Of a DNA stretch of 64,000 bases, positions 1-8,946 are shown piece after piece. Under the pieces are notes generated by a model that made no database searches, was not told the origin of the DNA, and was given only the letters and a program-made list of their open reading frames with translations. Source of the stretch: Rhizobium sp. AC27/96. GTDB taxonomy: Bacteria > Pseudomonadota > Alphaproteobacteria > Rhizobiales > Rhizobiaceae. Numbering within the stretch: the first letter of the stretch is position 1; every line of letters begins with the position of its first letter. The stretch is taken from assembly GCF_001692325.1 (NCBI RefSeq), contig NZ_LXKN01000032.1, positions 248,001 to 312,000 on the forward strand. Direction: 5' to 3'. The translations under genes and the position numbers were made by a program.

Positions 1-36
1 TGCGGATATCACCGCAACAGGTCAGCAGCGCGGCGG

Positions 37-240
37 TTAGCCGTTCTGGTCGCCGCTATTTTCGGCGCCCGGCTCCTGTTCCTTTTCCTTCAGCACGTCC
101 GTCAGCTTGTTCACGCCTTCGAAGCCCGCGACGGCGGCGGCGGCCTTGGTCAGGAAACCCGCATTCGGGTCGACAGCATCCACGGCATCTTCGGCTGCGA
201 CAGCACCCGCTACTTCTTCAATCAGTTTTCCGATACCCAT
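37..240 (-). CDS. Small hypothetical protein, 67 aa
   Basis: I do not recognise a family. The ATG at 240 is preceded by a clear AGGAG about six bases upstream, which is why I use it instead of the longer reading frame extending to 495. The product is short, soluble and acidic: an alanine-rich helical stretch (EVAGAVAAEDAVDAV), a second Ala-rich segment (TKAAAAVAGF) and a charged tail rich in Glu and Lys. No signal peptide or membrane segment is evident. It is transcribed away from the CDP-diacylglycerol pyrophosphatase gene, so it is probably monocistronic. The good ribosome binding site and amino-acid composition make it a plausible real gene. The function is unknown. Confidence 0.55.
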   Translation of the reverse strand: MGIGKLIEEVAGAVAAEDAVDAVDPNAGFLTKAAAAVAGFEGVNKLTDVLKEKEQEPGAENSGDQNG

Positions 241-582
241 TTTAAGCTCCTGATGATTTTGCTCCGCGGCAGGATTGCGGCGATCGAGCATTGCGAACAC
301 CTCGTCGCAGGCATTTGAAGGGTCACGGGACTGGCTACGGTCGCGACCTTTCAACCCTGTGGCGAGGCATGGTTTCCCCGGCCCCTGCCATTTAGGCAAC
401 CAAGCTGAAGGCGGCATTAGGCGACGATGAAGCGAGACTGATATCGGCATCTTTGCGGCGCCGATCCCGCCATCGACTTGGGCTTTCGCCATCATACCGT
501 CATAACGACCTCACAGCTTGAGATTATGTTTCAGGCCATTTCCAGGAATGCCCGAGCTGTTCGAACAAGGGAAATTTCGTGC
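241..582. other. Intergenic region between divergent genes
   Basis: About 340 bases between the small minus-strand gene and the plus-strand pyrophosphatase. It must contain both promoters. I see no convincing -35/-10 pair, repeat or RNA structure. Open frames that cross it lack ribosome binding sites and look spurious. Confidence 0.5.
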
Positions 583-1302
583 ATGACACTTTCGCGCCGC
601 GTCACGGCTCTTGCCGTATCCTTTCTTCCCCTTCTCTTTGCCCCTGCCTTTGCCGATTCCGACGTCCTGTGGAAAATCGTGCATGACAAATGCGTCGTAC
701 AGACAGCTCCATGCCTCTCGGTCAACACCACCGAGCATTATGCCATATTGAAGGACCTGAGAGGCGTCGCACAAACTCTCCTGATCCCCACGGACAAGAT
801 CACCGGCATGGAAAGCCCGGCGCTGCTCGACCCCGCGACACATAACTACTTCGCCGACGCCTGGGCTGAGCACGGCGATGTCGACGCCCGATTGCCGCAT
901 GCCGTTCCGCGCGACGGGATGAGCCTCGCCATCAATGCCGAGCAAGCCCGCTCGCAGAACCAGCTGCACATCCACATGGATTGCCTGAGCGCCGATGCTC
1001 GCGCGGCCTTGAAGGCGGATGCGGATCGTATCGGAACCGAATGGGCACCCCTTCCCGATGCCGTCGCCGGTCACCAGTTTGCCGCTTTGCGGGTCAAAGG
1101 CGAGACCTTGGGCGATTTCAATCCGTTCACCGCCCTCGCCAAGACGCTGAAGGACCCGGCAAAGGAAATGGGTGACCATAATCTCGTCGTTGTCGGCGCC
1201 AATTTCACCGATGGCCCCGGCTTCATCGTGCTGACGGACGTTGCCCGGCCCGGCATGGGTGGCGAGGATGTGCAGGACCACAGCTGCACGATCATGCGTT
1301 AA
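583..1302 (+). CDS. cdh: CDP-diacylglycerol pyrophosphatase
   Basis: Predicted to hydrolyse CDP-diacylglycerol to phosphatidate and CMP at the outer face of the inner membrane (CDH family, HIT-like fold). The 239-residue product starts with a Sec signal peptide (MTLSRRVTALAVSFLPLLF, cleavage near AFA-DS). It continues with the family's DVLWKIVHDKCV start and the His-rich catalytic segment QNQLHIHMDCL near residue 125, followed by a C-terminal GPGFIVLTD segment. The length fits the family (about 250 residues). The ATG at 583 is chosen because it opens the signal peptide; an upstream extension to 478 reads through non-signal sequence. The gene stands alone, with a GC-rich hairpin downstream. 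Confidence 0.85.
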   Translation: MTLSRRVTALAVSFLPLLFAPAFADSDVLWKIVHDKCVVQTAPCLSVNTTEHYAILKDLRGVAQTLLIPTDKITGMESPALLDPATHNYFADAWAEHGDVDARLPHAVPRDGMSLAINAEQARSQNQLHIHMDCLSADARAALKADADRIGTEWAPLPDAVAGHQFAALRVKGETLGDFNPFTALAKTLKDPAKEMGDHNLVVVGANFTDGPGFIVLTDVARPGMGGEDVQDHSCTIMR

Positions 1303-1356
1303 ACCGGTCAAATATTGACCTTGCCGGAGCGGCCGGCCGCCGTTTTCGGCCATGAC

Positions 1357-1376
1357 GGGTCCGGCGCTCCGGACCC
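1357..1376 (+). terminator. Hairpin downstream of cdh
   Basis: A perfect 8-bp stem (GGGTCCGG / CCGGACCC) with a 4-base loop lies 55 bases after the cdh stop codon. It is not followed by a T-run, so it is a weak or factor-assisted terminator candidate. Confidence 0.4.
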
Positions 1377-1592
1377 TTGACGCCCTATGAAACGCAGCCC
1401 GTTCCATGACTTATGAATGGGACAGCTAAATCCTATGATGAATCACACTCTAGTGTTTCTGATGAAGCCGCTTCAGTGTTATAGTCCCGGCTTGTGAGCC
1501 TGAGCCTAGCGTCATCCGCTTGTTGAGCATTCAGATCATCGAACAGCGCCTGACATTGAGGGTTCGCAATCGAAAGCCTCAGGAGACGCTTC

Positions 1593-2054
1593 ATGAATCT
1601 TCAGATCAATAGCCATTCCTATCAAGTCACATCGGATGGAGACACGCCGCTCCTCTGGATCATTCGCGACGAACTGGGCCTGACCGGAACCAAATATGGT
1701 TGCGGGCTGGCGCAATGCGGTGCCTGTTCGGTCCTGGTGGACGGAGAAGTGGTGCGCTCATGCGTGACGCCACTCGATAGTGTCGTCGGACGCCAGATCA
1801 CCACGATCGAGGCCCTTGAGAACGACCCGATCGGCAAGCGTGTGGTCACCGCCTGGGTGAAGCACCAGGTTCCGCAATGCGGATACTGTCAATCGGGGCA
1901 GGTCGTGGCGGCGACCGCGCTCCTGAAGCAAAGCCCCAACCCATCCGATGACGAGATTGCCGCGGCGATGATCAATCTCTGTCGATGCGGAACTTACAAT
2001 GCGATCAAGGCGGCCGTCAAAGACCTCTCCTCGAAAGAAGGAGAGACGCTATGA
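1593..2054 (+). CDS. (2Fe-2S) small subunit of a molybdenum hydroxylase (isoquinoline 1-oxidoreductase alpha type)
   Basis: Electron-transfer subunit of a xanthine-oxidase-family hydroxylase, carrying two [2Fe-2S] clusters. The 153-residue chain has the plant-ferredoxin-like N-terminal cluster (GCGLAQCGACSVLVDG, residues about 38-53) and the helical C-terminal cluster (CGYCQSGQ and LCRCGTY). It has the normal length for this family and no signal peptide, so it is presumably co-exported with the Tat-bearing partner. The start at 1593 follows CAGGAGACGCTTC, a good ribosome binding site. The stop overlaps the next start by four bases (ATGA), showing tight coupling to the catalytic subunit. The substrate cannot be told from sequence; N-heterocycles or aldehydes are typical. 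Confidence 0.9.
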   Translation: MNLQINSHSYQVTSDGDTPLLWIIRDELGLTGTKYGCGLAQCGACSVLVDGEVVRSCVTPLDSVVGRQITTIEALENDPIGKRVVTAWVKHQVPQCGYCQSGQVVAATALLKQSPNPSDDEIAAAMINLCRCGTYNAIKAAVKDLSSKEGETL

Positions 2055-4315
2055 CCGAGCCCAGCCCCAACCTTGTTCCTGAAGATGAATTCCCGACCGG
2101 ATCTCCGGTCAACATCTCACGCCGTGGCTTTCTTCTTGCCTCCGCCGGGGCCGCGGCGGGTGCCTTCGTCCTCGGCTTCGGCGTCCCGGTCGGTACTGCC
2201 AGAGCGCAGCAGGCGGCAGCGGCCATGGCTCCGGGCACGCGCGTTCCCGCATTTCTGGAAATACGCGCCGACAATACGGTGCGTTTCATGAGCCCCTTCG
2301 TCGAAGGCGGCCAGGGCGTCTTTACCGCGATGGCCCAGATCGTCGGCGAAGAGCTTGATGTCGATCCGAAAATGTTCGTCGTCGAAAACGCTCCGACAGG
2401 CAGCGACTATCTGGTCATTCACGGCAAGATGCGCATCACCGGCGGCAGCATGTCGGTGCGCACCAGCTACGAGACCATGCGCAAGCTCGGCGCGCTTGCG
2501 CGCAACATGATCCTGCAGGCAGCCGCCAAGCGCCTGGATGCGCCGATCGGCGAACTGACGACGGAGCCAGGCCGCGTAATCCATGCTGCTTCCGGACGCT
2601 CCCTTGCCTATGGCGATGTTGCAGCGGAGGCGTTGGATCTTCCTGTGCCTGACCCTGCCAGCGTTGCCCTCAGGGATCCGAGCCAGTTCCGCTGGATCGG
2701 CAAGCCGGTCGAGCGTCTGGATGTCTACGACAAGTCAACCGGCAAGGCGATCTACGCGATCGATTGCAAGGTCGACGGCATGCTGCATGCCGCCGTCCAG
2801 CATGCTCCGCGCCTTGGCCTGATCGTGGGACGGATCCGCAATGAGGACCAGCTCCGCGCAATGCCTGGCGTTCATTCCGTCCATAATCTGCAAGGCGCTG
2901 TCGGCGTGGTTGCCGAGCGGTGGTGGAATGCGAAACGCGCGGCCGAAGCGGCCCAGGTCGACTGGAAAGAGCCCGGCCCGGATGCCAATCCGGCGTTTCG
3001 CCAGATGCCTGCGGACTTCTCGACGGTGGCCTTCAGCGATCGGCTGGCAAACGAGCCGGGTCCCGGCAAGGATGCGGAGAATGTCGGCGATACCGCCGGG
3101 GTTCTCTCGGGCGCAAAGACCGTCGTCTCGGCCACCTACAAGAGCCAGTATGTGCATCACGCACAATTGGAGCCACCCTCCACCCTGGCGCGCTTCAATC
3201 CGGACGGCTCTCTGGAAGTCTGGATGCCCAATCAGGCGCCGGAGCAATTCCAGGCCGATATTGCCAAGCTGACCGGCCTCGACGGATCGAAAGTCACGGT
3301 CCACAGCCCGCTTCTCGGCGGCTTTTTCGGGCGACATTTTCTCTATCCCTCCGCCAATCCCTATCCGCAGGCCATCCAGCTTGCCAAGGCGGTCGGACGC
3401 CCGGTCAAGCTCATCTGGAGCCGCGAAGAGGAGTTCCTCCGCGATCCGCTGCGCCCGATGGCGGCGGTGCGCTTCCGGGGCGCGCTCGACGCCTCCGGCA
3501 TGCCCATTGCTCTTGAAGCCATCAGCGCCTGCGAGGGACCGACCGAGGGCGTTTTCGGTCATAAGGAGGACTCGCTGGATCCGACGGCGCTGGAGGGTCT
3601 AACCGGCAAGTCCTACGCCATCCCGAACTACCGTATCGCCCAGATCTATGTGAAAAACCCGACGATGCTCGCCTATTGGCGCTCGGTCGGCAATTCCATG
3701 AATGACTTCTTCTACGAGACATTCCTGGACGAACTGGCCGACAAGGGTGGGCAGGACCCTTACGAGCTGCGCACCAAGCTGCTGGCGAAAAATGAGCGGC
3801 TGAGCAAGCTGCTGAAAGCGGTCGGCGATCTCTCCGGCGGCTGGAAGCGAGGGCCGTTCACGGCGGAAGACGGCACGCGCCGTGCGCGCGGCGTCGCTAT
3901 GGCATCTCCCTTCGGCAGCCATACGGCGGCGATTACCGAAGTCTCGATCCGCAACGGACAGGTGGTCGTTCACGATGTCTGGGAGGCAATCGATCCCGGC
4001 AGCATCGTCAATCCGGCGATCATCGAGGCGCAGATCAATTCGGCCTCGGCGCTTGGACTGTCGCAGGTGCTGATGGAGGAAGCCGTCTACAAGAACGGCG
4101 AGCCCGTGGCGCGCAACTACGATCTCTATCCGATCCTGCCGCCCGACCGCATGGCCCGCGTGCATGTTCGCATCGTCGAAAGCGGAGCAGAGATGGGCGG
4201 CATCGGCGAACCGGGGCTTCCCGCCATTCCGCCGGCGGTGGCCAACGCGGTTTCCACGCTGACCGGCAAGCGAATACGCAGCATGCCGCTCTCCAACTAC
4301 ACCTTTGAAAGCTAA
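2051..4315 (+). CDS. Molybdopterin-binding catalytic subunit, Tat-exported (isoquinoline 1-oxidoreductase beta type)
   Basis: Catalytic large subunit partnering the upstream 2Fe-2S protein. It binds the molybdopterin cofactor and oxidises or hydroxylates a substrate in the periplasm. The 754-residue chain carries a twin-arginine signal (SRRGFLLASAGAAAGAF, residues about 26-42, ending GTARAQ). The mature part shows family segments such as GGFFGRH, YWRSVGNSMNDFFYETFLDE and the C-terminal EMGGIGEPGLPAIPPAVANA. The length fits IorB-like subunits. I chose the ATG at 2051, which overlaps the stop of the small subunit; the frame is open further upstream but that part overlaps the previous gene. The adjacent cytochrome c is the likely electron acceptor. 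Confidence 0.9.
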   Translation: MTEPSPNLVPEDEFPTGSPVNISRRGFLLASAGAAAGAFVLGFGVPVGTARAQQAAAAMAPGTRVPAFLEIRADNTVRFMSPFVEGGQGVFTAMAQIVGEELDVDPKMFVVENAPTGSDYLVIHGKMRITGGSMSVRTSYETMRKLGALARNMILQAAAKRLDAPIGELTTEPGRVIHAASGRSLAYGDVAAEALDLPVPDPASVALRDPSQFRWIGKPVERLDVYDKSTGKAIYAIDCKVDGMLHAAVQHAPRLGLIVGRIRNEDQLRAMPGVHSVHNLQGAVGVVAERWWNAKRAAEAAQVDWKEPGPDANPAFRQMPADFSTVAFSDRLANEPGPGKDAENVGDTAGVLSGAKTVVSATYKSQYVHHAQLEPPSTLARFNPDGSLEVWMPNQAPEQFQADIAKLTGLDGSKVTVHSPLLGGFFGRHFLYPSANPYPQAIQLAKAVGRPVKLIWSREEEFLRDPLRPMAAVRFRGALDASGMPIALEAISACEGPTEGVFGHKEDSLDPTALEGLTGKSYAIPNYRIAQIYVKNPTMLAYWRSVGNSMNDFFYETFLDELADKGGQDPYELRTKLLAKNERLSKLLKAVGDLSGGWKRGPFTAEDGTRRARGVAMASPFGSHTAAITEVSIRNGQVVVHDVWEAIDPGSIVNPAIIEAQINSASALGLSQVLMEEAVYKNGEPVARNYDLYPILPPDRMARVHVRIVESGAEMGGIGEPGLPAIPPAVANAVSTLTGKRIRSMPLSNYTFES

Positions 4316-4441
4316 GGCGCGGCTAACGCTGCGCCTGGCACAGTTTCGGCTCCCGGTCCTTTCTTGGCCCGAGAGCCGGCGTGCTTGGCTCCCTTTATGG
4401 CCGAATACGAAATCCCGAAGCAAAGACATGAGGGCACACCC

Positions 4442-5791
4442 TTGAGGAAATTTCTTCTGGTCCTTCTCTTGATCGTCGTACTTGTCGCTGGCGGCCTCAC
4501 CTGGTTCGTCACCCGCAAGCCGGCATCTCCCTTCGACAACGTCGCCGCAGCGCAAGCGCCATCGGAGCAGTTGCTTCAACAGGGCGAATATGTCGCTCGC
4601 CTGGGTGACTGCGTTGCCTGCCACAGCACGCCGAAAAGCGCTCCCTTTTCCGGAGGCCTGGAGATGGGGACGCCGCTCGGCTCCATCTTCACCACGAATA
4701 TAACACCGGACAAGGAAACCGGCATCGGCGACTATACGCTCGCCGATTTCGACCGTGCCGTTCGCCACGGCGTGGCGCGCGATGGACAGCGCCTCTATCC
4801 CGCGATGCCCTATCCCTCCTACGTGAAGATGAGCGACGAAGATGTTCGCGCGCTCTATGCCTATTTCATGAACCGGGTCGAGCCGGTGCATCAGGCGAAC
4901 AAGTCTTCAGATATCAAATGGCCGCTCAACATGCGCTGGCCGCTCGCACTCTGGAACGCCGTTTTCACCGAGCCTGGAACCTATCAGCCCAAGACCGCCG
5001 GCAATGATAGCTGGAATCGCGGCGCCTATCTGGTCCAGGGACCGGGACATTGCGGCAGCTGTCATACGCCCCGAGCGATCACCATGGCGGAAAAGGCGCT
5101 TGATGAGAGCAGCCCGCTCTATCTCTCCGGCGCTCTTCTAGACGGCTGGTACGCACCGAGCCTGCGCGCCGATCCCAATACCGGCCTCGGACGGTGGAGC
5201 GAAGAGGATATCTACGCTTTCCTCAAGAACGGCAGGAACGAGCATGGCGTTGTCTTCGGCTCCATGGCCGATGCCTTCAACAACTCGACGCAGTTCATGA
5301 GCGACGACGACTTGAGGGCGATCAGCCACTATCTGAAGTCATTGCCCGGCGACCCCGCCCGCGACGGGACACCCTGGCAATATGTCGAGGCCACCGCAAA
5401 CAGCCCGTCCGTGCCTGCCGGTCAACAGAACCCCGGCGCGCAGACATTCCTCGCCAAATGCAGCTTCTGTCATGGCATCGACGGTCGCGGGAAAGCGCCA
5501 TGGATTCCGCCGCTTGCCGGTTCGACCTCGTCGCTTGCGAAGGAAAATGCGTCACAGATCAACGTGACCCTGAACGGCTCCGGCCGCGTCGTGGCGAGCG
5601 GCATTCCGGACGCCTACCGCATGCCTCCGTTCAGGCAGCAGCTTTCCGATCAGCAGGTCGCCGACGTCCTGACATTCGTGCGGTCGTCCTGGGGCAATCA
5701 CGGCGGGCCGGTCGTGGCCGATGATGTGAAAGCCTTGCGAGCACACACCGACCCGGCAAGCAGCAGCCCCATCGTGCTGCAGATGCGATAG
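4442..5791 (+). CDS. Membrane-anchored tri-haem cytochrome c (AdhB/gluconate dehydrogenase type)
   Basis: Probable electron acceptor of the upstream molybdenum hydroxylase, passing electrons to the respiratory chain. The protein (about 449 residues) has one N-terminal membrane segment (LRKFLLVLLLIVVLVAGGLTW) followed by a periplasmic part with three c-type haem motifs: CVACH, CGSCH and CSFCH. It also has the spaced methionine ligand regions typical of the AdhB family (GMITNITPD-like TTNITPD, YPAMPYPSY). I favour the TTG at 4442 because AGGG lies seven bases upstream and it starts directly at the anchor. An ATG at 4397 in the same frame would add 15 residues but has no evident ribosome binding site. 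It lies 126 bases after the hydroxylase gene on the same strand. Confidence 0.85.
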   Translation: MRKFLLVLLLIVVLVAGGLTWFVTRKPASPFDNVAAAQAPSEQLLQQGEYVARLGDCVACHSTPKSAPFSGGLEMGTPLGSIFTTNITPDKETGIGDYTLADFDRAVRHGVARDGQRLYPAMPYPSYVKMSDEDVRALYAYFMNRVEPVHQANKSSDIKWPLNMRWPLALWNAVFTEPGTYQPKTAGNDSWNRGAYLVQGPGHCGSCHTPRAITMAEKALDESSPLYLSGALLDGWYAPSLRADPNTGLGRWSEEDIYAFLKNGRNEHGVVFGSMADAFNNSTQFMSDDDLRAISHYLKSLPGDPARDGTPWQYVEATANSPSVPAGQQNPGAQTFLAKCSFCHGIDGRGKAPWIPPLAGSTSSLAKENASQINVTLNGSGRVVASGIPDAYRMPPFRQQLSDQQVADVLTFVRSSWGNHGGPVVADDVKALRAHTDPASSSPIVLQMR

Positions 5792-5894
5792 GCGATATTG
5801 GGCCGGAAGGATCGTGTGGACTTTCGGCTCCAAGCATTTCCAGGAAACTGCGCAGCGGTTTTCCGTCCGGAATGCGTAGCAACAAAGAGATAGA

Positions 5895-5927
5895 GCGCTT
5901 TCGCGATTCGAGGGAAAGCGAAAGCGC
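5895..5927 (-). terminator. Stem-loop downstream of the histidine kinase gene
   Basis: A perfect 10-bp inverted repeat (GCGCTTTCGC / GCGAAAGCGC) with a 13-base loop lies immediately after the kinase stop codon (5929) on the minus strand. It is also downstream of the plus-strand cytochrome gene, so it could serve both convergent units. There is no strong T-run. Confidence 0.5.
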
Positions 5928-5928
5928 G

Positions 5929-7419
5929 TTAGCTTTCCTGTTCCGCCAGCTTAGGCGATCGTCTTCTTCTTCGGCTCGTCCGCAAGGATGCGCGCACATG
6001 GCCTTCCTGCGGCAGCGATATGATGGCCTTGAGGCCTGGATTGTTCGGCTGAAGGAGAATATCGCCGCCATGCTGGCGCGCAACGGCCCGGGCAATCGAA
6101 AGCCCAAGGCCGACGCCACCCGTATCCCGGTTCCTCGATGTTTCGAGCCGAAAGAACGGCACGAAGACCTTTTCCTTCATTTCCTCGGGAATGCCGGGGC
6201 CGTTGTCTTCGACGATGATGTCGATGGTAGCGCTCGAATGGCAGATATAAACCTTGGCATGGCCGCCATAGCGCACGGCATTTTCCGCAAGATTGCGAAC
6301 GGCGCGACGTAGCCCGTCGGGTCGGCAGCGATAGGTCGTCTTCGGCCCTTCGATATATTCCACGGGCAGGCCAAGGTCGGCAAGGTCGTCACAGATACTG
6401 CCGACAAGTGCCTCCAGCTCTATCGCGCGTGTCTCCTCGGTGGTGGATTCGCCGCGCGCAAAGGAGATGGCAGCCTCCGTCATGCCTTGAAGCTCGTCGA
6501 TGGTCGAGAGCATCTTCTGCTGCACATCGGCATCCTTCACGAATTCGGCCCGCAATCTCAGCGAGGTGAGTGGCGTCCTCAGATCGTGGCCGATCGCGGC
6601 CAGCATTCTCGTGCGATCATCGACGAAGCGATGAAGACGCTGCTGCATCTTGTTGAATGCCTCGGCGGTGCGCCTGATGTCGTCAGGCCCCTCTTCAGGC
6701 AGTGGCGGCAGGTTTTCGCCCCGCCCCAAGGCTTCCGCGGAGACCGCGAGACGCCGCAATGGACGTGCGATGCGACTGGCAATGAAGACACCGATAAGCG
6801 ACAGGATCAGCGCGGTGATAGCCAGGGACGTCAGCGACTTCGAATCCCACCATCCGTCCCCGACCTTCTTGTAGAAAGCCGTGTTCAGCCATACGCCGTC
6901 GTTGAGCTTGATAGCCAGGCCGTATCCGTTGTGGTCGTCGAAGTGAAGGAACTTGGCAGATTGCGGCAGGCTCCATAGAACAGGCGGCGGCGCAGCCCAG
7001 CCCTCGGCCGCATTTGCCTCCGTTATCTCCCCCGACGCCAAATTCGCGACATCGGAATTCGAGCGTATGCCGTACTTGCCGCCAAGATTGATGAAATTCT
7101 CTATCGGACGCGTAAGCTCGTTTGCCGCACGCACGCGCCATCTATTCGCATCGTCAGGCTCCTGCGGGGAAAGCCAGAACCGGGAATAGCTGGTTTCGCT
7201 GGCGAGAAGAGCCTGCTCGCGCAACGGCTTGGGTATGGATTCCATCAGCCGTGTCATCGAGGCACACCTGCTGAAGAACTCCCCCTTCATGGCCGCATGC
7301 AACGCCTTGGTGCGCTCGTCCCAGGAAATCACGAATGTCAGAGCCTGCGACACCACGAGGGCAAACAGGGTAAATCCGATCAGCTGCGCCGCAAGGCTCC
7401 TCCTCCACCAATAGATCAT
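5929..7419 (-). CDS. Sensor histidine kinase (OmpR/EnvZ-class partner)
   Basis: Membrane sensor that autophosphorylates on His and passes phosphate to the response regulator encoded just upstream. The 496-residue chain has TM1 (about 12-32), a periplasmic sensor of about 160 residues with no recognised domain, TM2 (about 196-216), HAMP, an H-box (AAIGHDLRTPL, His278), an N-box (NLAENAVRYGG), G1 (VEDNGPGIP) and G2 (GGVGLGLSIA). All catalytic motifs are intact. The ATG at 7419 overlaps the regulator stop in ATGA form, so the pair is translationally coupled; a longer frame to 7461 would run into the regulator. The ligand is unknown. The pair converges on the molybdenum hydroxylase operon and may sense its substrate, but that is only inference. 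Confidence 0.9.
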   Translation of the reverse strand: MIYWWRRSLAAQLIGFTLFALVVSQALTFVISWDERTKALHAAMKGEFFSRCASMTRLMESIPKPLREQALLASETSYSRFWLSPQEPDDANRWRVRAANELTRPIENFINLGGKYGIRSNSDVANLASGEITEANAAEGWAAPPPVLWSLPQSAKFLHFDDHNGYGLAIKLNDGVWLNTAFYKKVGDGWWDSKSLTSLAITALILSLIGVFIASRIARPLRRLAVSAEALGRGENLPPLPEEGPDDIRRTAEAFNKMQQRLHRFVDDRTRMLAAIGHDLRTPLTSLRLRAEFVKDADVQQKMLSTIDELQGMTEAAISFARGESTTEETRAIELEALVGSICDDLADLGLPVEYIEGPKTTYRCRPDGLRRAVRNLAENAVRYGGHAKVYICHSSATIDIIVEDNGPGIPEEMKEKVFVPFFRLETSRNRDTGGVGLGLSIARAVARQHGGDILLQPNNPGLKAIISLPQEGHVRASLRTSRRRRRSPKLAEQES

Positions 7420-8141
7420 TCGAACCCCACATCCACCGACAGGCTGTAGCCGCCGCCCCAATGCGTCTTGATGACCGAGGGATTCTTCGGATCGGGCTCG
7501 ATTTTCTTGCGCAGCCGGCTCACTTGATTGTCGATGCTTCTGTCGAAAATGTCAGCCGTCCTCCCGACGGTCAGATCGAGAAGCTGCTCGCGGCTGAGGA
7601 CCATGCCGGGACGTTCGAGGAAGACCTTCAGAAGCCGGAATTCGGCCGTGCTCAGCGGAATGCCGACGCCATCGTCTCCGGAAAGCTCCTGCCGGCCCAT
7701 ATTGATGCGCCAATGACCGACGCGCACGACCTTCGCCTTCTTCAGCGTTTCCCGCTGCTGCTGCGGCAGGCTGTTTGCCCGGCGCAGGACGGCCCTGATC
7801 CTCGCCAGAAGCTCGCGCGGATTGAACGGCTTCACCAGATAATCATCTGCGCCGAGCTCGAGGCCGATGATGCGGTCGGTATCCTCTGTCATGGCAGTCA
7901 GAAAGATGATCGGAATCTCCGTCGTCGCACGCAGATGACGACAGACGGATAGCCCATCCTCGCCGGGCATCATGATATCCAGAACAACAAGGTCAACGCC
8001 GTTGCGCTCTAGGATCCGCCGCAGGGCGGCGCCGCTGTCTGCCACGCTTGTCCTGTAACCGTGCTGCTCAAGATATTGGCCGACAAGGTCTCTTATGTCC
8101 GCATGGTCATCGACGACTGCGATATGTGCTGCTTTTTGCAT
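7416..8141 (-). CDS. OmpR-family response regulator
   Basis: DNA-binding response regulator, 241 residues. It has an N-terminal receiver with acidic pocket (VVDDHAD), phosphoacceptor Asp55 (VVLDIMMPGEDG), the switch Thr (FLTAMTED) and Lys (YLVKPFNPRELLARI). The C-terminal winged helix ends VIKTHWGGGYSLSVDV. The length and domain order match the OmpR/PhoB class. The gene is first in the operon with the cognate kinase, with four-base overlap. A tandem 9-bp direct repeat about 190 bases upstream could be its own binding site. Confidence 0.92.
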   Translation of the reverse strand: MQKAAHIAVVDDHADIRDLVGQYLEQHGYRTSVADSGAALRRILERNGVDLVVLDIMMPGEDGLSVCRHLRATTEIPIIFLTAMTEDTDRIIGLELGADDYLVKPFNPRELLARIRAVLRRANSLPQQQRETLKKAKVVRVGHWRINMGRQELSGDDGVGIPLSTAEFRLLKVFLERPGMVLSREQLLDLTVGRTADIFDRSIDNQVSRLRKKIEPDPKNPSVIKTHWGGGYSLSVDVGFE

Positions 8142-8615
8142 GGGCCATTTCCAGGGTATTGATTCACCTTACAGAAGCCCAATCCGGCTCGCATCGAAAA
8201 AAGTGTATCAAAGTTTCACAACGACCGAGCAGTTGTAACCGGTGGATACCGAGCTCCGTCGGACCACCAGATTGCGCCTCAGTTGTCGTAAAAATATGCC
8301 GCGCACCACCAAATACATATCATGCTGTCGCAGCTTTGTCGCAGCCGGCAAACCTTCGCATGATGCGGCGTGGCAGGGGCGATCCACCGATATGAGGATG
8401 ACGGAAGTCTGAGCGGTCCCTTGCGGAGCAGGGTGCCCCATCTCCACGAAAGTCTGGCGTTGCCATCACAGGCCCGGCTGCATGCTGATGGCACATACAC
8501 CCGCCGCGCGGCGACACGCGCTTACATCTTCGGCACAAAGCTGAGACATGCTCCGCCTATCCTGCTTTTCGAGATTCACTCGCTTGGTCGATAATGTCGA
8601 ACCCAACTGGAGGAT
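8142..8615. other. Intergenic region between divergent genes
   Basis: 474 bases between the response regulator start and the small plus-strand gene. Besides the tandem repeat at 8326-8345 I see no hairpin with a T-run and no supported ORF; the short overlapping frames here have no ribosome binding site. Confidence 0.5.
8326..8345 (+). promoter_or_regulatory. Tandem direct repeat TGTCGCAGC, 11-bp period
   Basis: Two identical 9-mers TGTCGCAGC start at 8326 and 8337, separated by TT. The start-to-start distance is 11 bp, about one helical turn. OmpR/PhoB-family regulators usually bind direct repeats of this period, and the region lies between the regulator operon and a divergent gene. Function is inferred only. 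Confidence 0.35.
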
Positions 8616-8876
8616 ATGGAATTGGCTATGGAGCTATCGCAAATCGCAACGTTACGTCGGGTGCTGGAAGCCTTCTGCTATCACCATGAGCTGACATTTT
8701 CCGACCCACCGGCGATCTCCGCCGCACGGGAGCTGATGCGATTTGCGGATGAAGGCGAAAACGACCCGGTTATCCTGGCACGGCGTCTCGACGAGGTCAT
8801 GCGCGCTTCGCATCACCGCCGGCCACCGGCTCAAAGGCCAATGCCATTCAGCAGCGCCTCGGCGCCAAGGCAATAG
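8616..8876 (+). CDS. Small hypothetical protein, 86 aa
   Basis: No family recognised. A strong GGAGG (8609-8613) precedes it. Candidate starts in frame are ATG 8616 (too close), TTG 8622 (best spacing, 8 bases) and ATG 8628. The predicted product is a soluble helical protein, with a charged Arg/Glu-rich core (AARELMRFADEGENDP) and a Pro/Arg-rich tail (RRPPAQRPMP). It lies 70 bases upstream of the flavodoxin gene on the same strand, so the two may be cotranscribed. The ribosome binding site is the main evidence that it is real. Confidence 0.5.
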   Translation: MELAMELSQIATLRRVLEAFCYHHELTFSDPPAISAARELMRFADEGENDPVILARRLDEVMRASHHRRPPAQRPMPFSSASAPRQ

Positions 8877-8946
8877 ATTGCGCGTGACGGATACGGATCA
8901 AACGCACTTGTATCGTCGAAGCCAATTGAGAAAAGAGAGCAAGCCA

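Noticed and set aside
3599..4891. Minus-strand frame of 430 codons
   Set aside because: Antisense to the molybdenum hydroxylase and cytochrome genes, both with clear family motifs; a GC-rich shadow frame.
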